Shown piece by piece: positions 31,673-35,517 of a DNA stretch of 35,517 nt (position 1 is its first letter; the number at the start of each line of letters is the position of its first letter). The translations under genes were made by a program, and so were the position numbers. The stretch is from JAQBFJ01 sp032123435 (GTDB lineage Bacteria; Verrucomicrobiota; Kiritimatiellia; UBA8416; JAQBFJ01): assembly GCA_032123435.1 (NCBI GenBank), contig JAQBFJ010000135.1, positions 1-35,517 on the forward strand, read 5' to 3'. The notes beneath the pieces were generated by a model. It was not told the origin of the DNA. It did no database searches and saw nothing but the letters and a program-made list of their open reading frames with translations.

Positions 31673-32788
31673 TCACTTTTCCCAAGGTAACCTGGTGTAT
31701 TTCTTGAGATCCAATTCATCACGCATTACAGCCATGTCCATACGCACGCCTTCTGGCAGAGGAATTCCCTTCTCCTTCCTCTCAACCCAGGCCTCATGTT
31801 CCTTTTCGCCTGCTGTATATATGCGTTTTTGACCAGGCGCCTTCCGGGACGCTCGCAGTTCCCGGAGAATATCGCCAATATGCCTCTTAAAGGAATCCAG
31901 CTCAATGAACGACTCAATATCAATAGCCAGAAAGAAATGTCCCAATTCAATAGGGGTTTTCTTACCATCTTTCATGCCGGTAAGCGCCTTCATATGATTG
32001 CCTGCCTGTAGAACGGATGAAAGAATTTCTACCACCGTGGCATAACCATAACCCTTGTATCCGGCCGTTTCTTCCCCTATGCCGCCTAACGGAACCAGTG
32101 CCGCATCACCGCTTACCAGGTCTTTCAGTATCTGGTCACTGTCTGTCTGTGTTTTGCCATCTCCCCCTATAACAAGACCGGGTGGGGTACTTTTGCCCTG
32201 TCTAGCGTAATATTCTATTTTTCCGCGCTGGGTAACCGATGTTGCGCAATCAAGAAGAAAAGGAAATTCCTCATCCGTCGGCATTCCGAATGTCAACGGA
32301 TTGGTTCCAATCATATTTTCAACACCAAATGTTGGCGCAATGGATGGCCGCGCGTTTGTTCCAATCTGTCCGATCATGCCGGCTTTAACAGCCATTAGCG
32401 CATAGTAGCCCGCTATGCCGAAGTGGGTTGAGTTTCTGGCAACTACCATGCCCATCCCGAATTCACTGGCCTTATCAACAGCCATCTGCATGCATTTTCT
32501 TGCAATTACATGGCCCATCCCGTTATGACCATCCACGACTGCCGTTGTTTTCGTTTCCCGAACTACATCAAAAATTGTTTCAGATTTTTGAGTACCTGCC
32601 CGGATACGGTCATAATAAATGGGCTTGCATCTGTTAATGCCGTGCGAGTCTATGCCAAACTTGTCCGCAGCTGCCAGAACGTCCGCGCATATCCAGGCTT
32701 CCTTTTCCGGCACACCCAGCGCCATAAACACATCCTGCATAAATTCCGCCAGATATTCGACCGGCACCCGTACAATATCCTGACTCAT
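31673..32788 (-). CDS. Malate/L-lactate dehydrogenase family (Ldh2/YlbC-type) oxidoreductase
   Basis: The 371-aa protein belongs to the NAD(P)-dependent Ldh2/MDG family, distinct from classical MDH/LDH, whose members act on malate, sulfolactate, ureidoglycolate or related 2-hydroxyacids. Motifs are GIDSHGINR (catalytic His region), VVARNSTHFGIAGYYALMA, GTNARPSIAPTFGVENMIGTNPLTFGMP (cofactor binding) and GYKGYGYATVVEIL. The substrate cannot be assigned from sequence. It has a good promoter (TTGAAA-N17-TATACA) and a GAGGT ribosome site before the ATG at 32788, and is the first gene of the run ending with the pfkB-family gene. Confidence 0.93.
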   Translation of the reverse strand: MSQDIVRVPVEYLAEFMQDVFMALGVPEKEAWICADVLAAADKFGIDSHGINRCKPIYYDRIRAGTQKSETIFDVVRETKTTAVVDGHNGMGHVIARKCMQMAVDKASEFGMGMVVARNSTHFGIAGYYALMAVKAGMIGQIGTNARPSIAPTFGVENMIGTNPLTFGMPTDEEFPFLLDCATSVTQRGKIEYYARQGKSTPPGLVIGGDGKTQTDSDQILKDLVSGDAALVPLGGIGEETAGYKGYGYATVVEILSSVLQAGNHMKALTGMKDGKKTPIELGHFFLAIDIESFIELDSFKRHIGDILRELRASRKAPGQKRIYTAGEKEHEAWVERKEKGIPLPEGVRMDMAVMRDELDLKKYTRLPWEK

Positions 32789-33000
32789 AAGTTACCTCAC
32801 ACCTGATTCCATCGTTTCACTTCATGTATAATCCGGATCCGCGACATTTTCAACAACGTAATGAAAGCTTAATCCCGTTTTATTATAATGGGTTTTTATC
32901 TAACATTGATATTGTCCGCTTCAGGCGGAACGGTGAAAAGAATATTTGCCACGGAATCTTTACACAGCTTGCAGGAAACTGCAATTATTCATGCAGTATT
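32789..33000. other. AT-rich spacer with promoter and two hairpins
   Basis: This stretch holds the ldh2-like promoter and two small inverted repeats. One is CCCGTT/AATGGG around TTATTAT, followed by five T on the plus strand (32874-32897), which is terminator-like although no plus-strand gene precedes it. The other is TCCGC/GCGGA at 32915-32929. No gene was recognised. Confidence 0.5.
32825..32853 (-). promoter_or_regulatory. Strong sigma-70-like promoter for the ldh2-like gene
   Basis: TTGAAA (32848-32853), 17 bases, then TATACA (32825-32830) on the minus strand, 36 bp before the ATG. This is the best consensus match in the window. Confidence 0.7.
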
Positions 33001-33282
33001 CTATCCCGCTTGTTTCACGAGTTCAGGCCAATCAAGGCCAAGGCGCTTGATCAGCACATCGTATCCGCGTACATGCCCGCGTTCAACCGAGGTGGCCAGA
33101 CGCGTGAGGCTGTCGTAGAGCTTCCGCATTCGGTTGTGGCGCATCGCATTTTCTTTGGCCCGCCGTTTGACGCTCCGGGCTATTACGTACATATCACCGT
33201 CGTCTCCCGGTCGCAGTTTGACGTCTACCTGCCCGCGCACCTGCTGCCAGTCCTGCCTCCAGCAACTCGGCCTCGCCTGTAT
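33001..33282 (-). pseudogene. Remnant of an IS1634/IS4-type transposase
   Basis: The minus frame is open from an in-frame stop at 33283-33285 to a TAG at 33001. It encodes DWQQVRGQVDVKL, then GDMYVIARSVKRRAKENAMRH and RMRKLYDSLTRL, which resembles the middle of IS1634-type transposases (VYVxARSxxRxxKERAMRxRxLKRL). Only about 80-94 residues remain of a protein normally over 400 aa, and there is no catalytic core, so this is a decayed fragment. It is more GC-rich than its surroundings. A GTG at 33240 could start a short peptide, but I see no reason to think it is expressed. Confidence 0.45.
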
Positions 33283-33345
33283 TTACAGGCTATTTGACCT
33301 GTAACCGCGGTTCTTTAAATACCCAATATTATATGGATATATGCG

Positions 33346-33358
33346 CCCGAAATTCGGG
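33346..33358 (-). terminator. Hairpin just after the isochorismatase-family stop codon
   Basis: CCCGAA and TTCGGG form a near-perfect palindrome immediately after the TAA at 33359-33361. No T tract follows on the minus strand, so it is at best a weak or factor-dependent terminator. Confidence 0.3.
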
Positions 33359-33898
33359 TTATTTAACGATTTTCAGTATTTCTCTGAACGCCGAATGATC
33401 AGCTGTTTTAAGAAGCTCAAAGAGCGCCATTTCAACACTTGTTATACGCGCGCCGGCCAGCCGGATTCTTTCCAACCCCGTAATCTTGTTCGAAAGAGCA
33501 CGTGACGATGTGCCGTCCGCCGCTACTTCGGCTTCATATCCCATTTCAACGAGCATGACTGCCGTTTGATAAACACACACATGTGTTTCTATACCCGCTA
33601 TCAGAATCTGTTTCCTGGCCAATTCATTAAGTCTTTTCATGAATATGCTGTCGTGACAGCAACTGAAACATCTTTTTGCGATGGGTTTTTCATCCTTAAG
33701 CAATTCACTCAACTCAGGAATTGTCGGCCCCATTTTTTCGGGTATCTGTTCCATCCATATTATCGGGATCTTCAGAGCCTTAATACCTGAAACCAGTTTT
33801 TGAAGATTGTCGAACAGCGCATTTTTTTCATGCATTACCTGCGCGAGTTTTCCCTGCACATCGATAAGAACAAACACCGTGTTTTCTATCTTGAGCAT
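33359..33898 (-). CDS. Isochorismatase-family cysteine hydrolase
   Basis: The ATG at 33898 follows a GGGAG ribosome site and gives 179 aa starting MLKIENTVFVLIDVQGKL; an open frame further upstream runs through repeat DNA and is not homologous. The catalytic triad is D13 (LIDVQ), K75 (AKRCFSC) and C108 (GIETHVCV). The family contains isochorismatases, nicotinamidases and YcaC-like hydrolases; this short single-domain form most resembles YcaC-type proteins of unknown substrate. It stands alone between a transposase remnant and a repeat-rich spacer. Confidence 0.88.
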   Translation of the reverse strand: MLKIENTVFVLIDVQGKLAQVMHEKNALFDNLQKLVSGIKALKIPIIWMEQIPEKMGPTIPELSELLKDEKPIAKRCFSCCHDSIFMKRLNELARKQILIAGIETHVCVYQTAVMLVEMGYEAEVAADGTSSRALSNKITGLERIRLAGARITSVEMALFELLKTADHSAFREILKIVK

Positions 33899-33931
33899 AT
33901 TGTATATCTCCCTGGTAAATTCCTTCACTTG

Positions 33932-34004
33932 CTCCTTGGATATTCCGTGCCGCGCCTCGCCGAAGCTTTCTTGCGAAGGCGGGTTGGATATTGGATGTTG
34001 AATC
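33932..34004. repeat. GC-rich hairpin flanked by TTGGATATT direct repeats
   Basis: TTGGATATT occurs at 33936-33944 and again at 33984-33992, with the related TTGGATGTT right after. Between them lies an imperfect inverted repeat with CGCC and GGCG arms (about 33957-33982). The arrangement resembles a small interspersed element. The copy number elsewhere cannot be seen. Confidence 0.5.
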
Positions 34005-34056
34005 CTCCTTCTTCTCATCCAAATCGCTATCGGGTTCGGGTTCGCTCATTGCACTT

Positions 34057-34090
34057 CGATACCGATTTCGATTTCGATTTCGATACCGAT
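34057..34090. repeat. GATTTC microsatellite bounded by CGATACC copies
   Basis: CGATACCGAT, then tandem TTCGAT units, then CGATACCGAT again. It is a short 6-bp tandem repeat with identical ends. Confidence 0.8.
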
Positions 34091-34164
34091 GGTGCAGAGC
34101 ACCTCATTCTAATCCTGCTTGCCTCGCCATAGTCTATTGACGACGGCTGGGTTATCCTGTCAAA

Positions 34165-34250
34165 AACTCTCTCTTCTCTGTGCCTCCGTGCCCTCCGCCT
34201 GCCCGCATTGCCTGCGGCTTCAGGCGCTGCAGGCTGGGTGGTAAATCTCT
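34165..34250. repeat. 'CTCTGTGCCTCCGTG' intergenic repeat with inserted hairpin
   Basis: TTCTCTGTGCCTCCGTGCCCTCCG at the left and GGTGGTAAATCTCTT at the right look like two halves of a known type of intergenic low-complexity repeat. They are split by about 40 bases containing GCCTG/CAGGC inverted repeats. The repeat type is recognised by eye only. Confidence 0.45.
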
Positions 34251-34267
34251 TCCCTTTCTTCCCGCTG

Positions 34268-35517
34268 TCAGCGCGTGGACATCAGTCTATAGAACCCGCT
34301 GGAGCCGATCATATTCGTATCAATGATTGTAACAGCATCACTTAATGCCGTGGCTACACCTACTACGGTCCAGTTGGTATTAATCAGATCTTCCGACATC
34401 TCAAGGCGATAAACATCACCCGTTCTGGCTGTCCAGCCAGTTTGAACACTGTTGGTTGTAATTATTATGTTTTTAGCTGAAGTTTCGAGAAAATAAGAGT
34501 TCAGCATGAAAGTAAATATTTCATTATTCTCCATAATGCCCGTTATCTGCTCCTCCTTCGGGCCCCATGCCCAAATACCCACATGAACGGCTGTGTGTCC
34601 TCCGCTAGACCATGAAACCGTGGGATTATTGCCCGCCCCATTATCGGCAAGAACATTTAGTCCGCCCGTTTCATGATCAGCCGTAACAAGAATGATTGTG
34701 TCGGTTCTGCTGCTAACCCAGTTTATTGCTTTTTGCACGGCATTATCAAATTCGGCTATTTCGCGGACACAGCGCGTAATGTCATTGCCATGCGCGGCAA
34801 AATCAATAAGACCGCCTTCTACCATTAGAAAAAATCCTGAATCACCGTTATCAAGAATCTGGAGCGCTGTCTCCGTCATTTCTGAAAGATGCGGCAGACT
34901 CCCGAGCCCGTCATATTCATACGGCAGATTACTGGGCCCGAACTGACCGGACACCATGGTTTCGGATTCGAGGTTCAGTCCTGTCATCTGGCTTCTATTT
35001 GTTACAACGGTATATCCGGCGCTTTCGGCGGCTCCAACAGACATTCCGTAGCCGCCGCCACCGAAAAGAATATTCGGCTTGGTTTGATTCAGATAATCCG
35101 AGGCTATCCCGGCGTAATAATTTCTGTTTGTCACATGCGCGCCGAACCCTGCAGGTGTCGCGTGAGTTATAATCGTGGTGGTGACCAGTCCGGTACGTTT
35201 CCCCTTGCCCTTGAAATATTCCAGTATGGTTTCCAGGTCGCTTTTGTCGCCCGGATCAGCAATTGATATAACCCCATTATAAACGTCAACACCTGTCGCG
35301 ATAGCGGTAGCGCCCGCGGCGGAATCAGTTACCGACGGAGCGCTGGCGGAATCAGTTATTATCCTGGCATTTGTCCATGCTTCGAAACAGAGATCTGCCC
35401 CTATGAAATAACGGCCTGCCTTAACATGTTCCAATCCCATGCCATCGCCGATAAAAAGAATAATATTTGTTGCCGACGATGCTAAGCCATTTCGGCCAGC
35501 CAGCATAATAAAGCAGG
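34268..35517 (-). CDS. phoA: Exported alkaline phosphatase, 5' end beyond the window
   Basis: The visible part encodes at least 412 aa from an ATG at 35506, but the frame stays open to the window edge (C-F-I before M-L-A-G). The residues up to LASSA look like the end of a signal peptide, so the true start is probably outside. PhoA-family features are: FIGDGMG with metal-binding D21, TDSAAGATAIATG with nucleophile S62, EGGLIDFAAHGND, VTADHETGG, and GGHTAVHV. It hydrolyses phosphomonoesters outside the cytoplasm. The last about 70 residues (NSVQTGWTARTGDVYRLEMSEDL... ending SSGFYRLMSTR) form an extra beta domain common on PVC-bacterial exported proteins. The symbol denotes family only. Confidence 0.93.
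   Translation of the reverse strand, partial: CFIMLAGRNGLASSATNIILFIGDGMGLEHVKAGRYFIGADLCFEAWTNARIITDSASAPSVTDSAAGATAIATGVDVYNGVISIADPGDKSDLETILEYFKGKGKRTGLVTTTIITHATPAGFGAHVTNRNYYAGIASDYLNQTKPNILFGGGGYGMSVGAAESAGYTVVTNRSQMTGLNLESETMVSGQFGPSNLPYEYDGLGSLPHLSEMTETALQILDNGDSGFFLMVEGGLIDFAAHGNDITRCVREIAEFDNAVQKAINWVSSRTDTIILVTADHETGGLNVLADNGAGNNPTVSWSSGGHTAVHVGIWAWGPKEEQITGIMENNEIFTFMLNSYFLETSAKNIIITTNSVQTGWTARTGDVYRLEMSEDLINTNWTVVGVATALSDAVTIIDTNMIGSSGFYRLMSTR

Larger units (their letters stand above)
33899..34267. repeat. Repeat-rich spacer, no gene
   Basis: This 369-bp spacer has three repeat-like elements: a GC-rich imperfect hairpin flanked by TTGGATATT copies (33932-34004), a GATTTC/CGATACC microsatellite (34057-34090), and a low-complexity tract of the 'CTCTGTGCCTCCGTG' type (34165-34250). 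An open frame across part of it is an artefact of the repeats. Confidence 0.7.

Noticed and set aside
32874..32897. Plus-strand terminator
   Set aside because: The hairpin plus T run looks terminator-like, but no plus-strand gene precedes it, so it is not called as one.
33899..34018. N-terminal extension of the isochorismatase-family protein
   Set aside because: The extension is encoded by repeat DNA; homology begins at MLKIENTVF, which has its own ribosome site.
34057..34090. CRISPR array
   Set aside because: The repeats are 6-bp tandem units without spacers; no direct repeats with unique spacers occur anywhere in the window.

Overview
The window looks like a chromosomal segment of a bacterium from the PVC superphylum, most likely a Kiritimatiellota/Lentisphaerota-type organism. 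This is an inference from three things: the C-terminal domain ending in 'GFYRL' on the exported alkaline phosphatase at the right edge; a formylglycine-generating-enzyme-like exported protein beside very large exported permeases of unknown role; and a housekeeping gene order that is bacterial but matches neither Proteobacteria nor Firmicutes. No marker such as 16S rRNA is present, so the phylum is not proven. Nearly all genes lie on the minus strand; dnaE is the only large plus-strand gene.

Layout. (1) 2-133: 3' end of a GC-rich transposase-like gene. (2) 217-9756, minus: an accessory block with a giant FtsX-type permease carrying an N-terminal pseudo-M28 peptidase region, an OPT-like polytopic transporter, an unrecognised 311-aa protein, and a separately promoted xylose-isomerase-like TIM barrel. 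(3) 9801-11781: tRNA-Val(GAC) and an exported SUMF1/FGE-like protein. (4) 11914-18670, minus: mcsA-mcsB-clpC (protein arginine phosphorylation and unfolding), then rpsP-trmD-rplS-rnhB-yraN with no rimM. (5) 18788-20436: tRNA-Leu(CAG), a secreted hypothetical protein and gmhA. (6) 20686-24198, plus: dnaE. (7) 24438-32788, minus: ldh2-like dehydrogenase, ispF, cysS, tmk, holB, ricT, aroQ, amaP, a thiE-like gene and a pfkB-family kinase. (8) 32789-35517: a transposase remnant, an isochorismatase-family hydrolase, repeat-rich spacers, and alkaline phosphatase cut by the window edge.

How the genes work together. mcsA-mcsB-clpC encodes a complete phosphoarginine quality-control pathway, with catalytic and phosphoarginine-docking residues retained. 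rpsP-trmD-rplS-rnhB-yraN is a translation and RNA-maintenance cluster with structured spacers in place of some expected genes. The tmk-holB-ricT part recalls the Bacillus tmk-holB-yaaT order and joins nucleotide supply, clamp loading and RNA maturation. The 2.4-9.8 kb block is probably envelope-associated (permease plus transporter); its substrate cannot be read from sequence.

The most interesting points are the phosphoarginine system outside Firmicutes with a palindrome but no ctsR upstream, the pseudo-peptidase/FtsX fusion, a xylose-isomerase-like enzyme with a metal-ligand Asp changed to His, and base-paired elements around rpsP.
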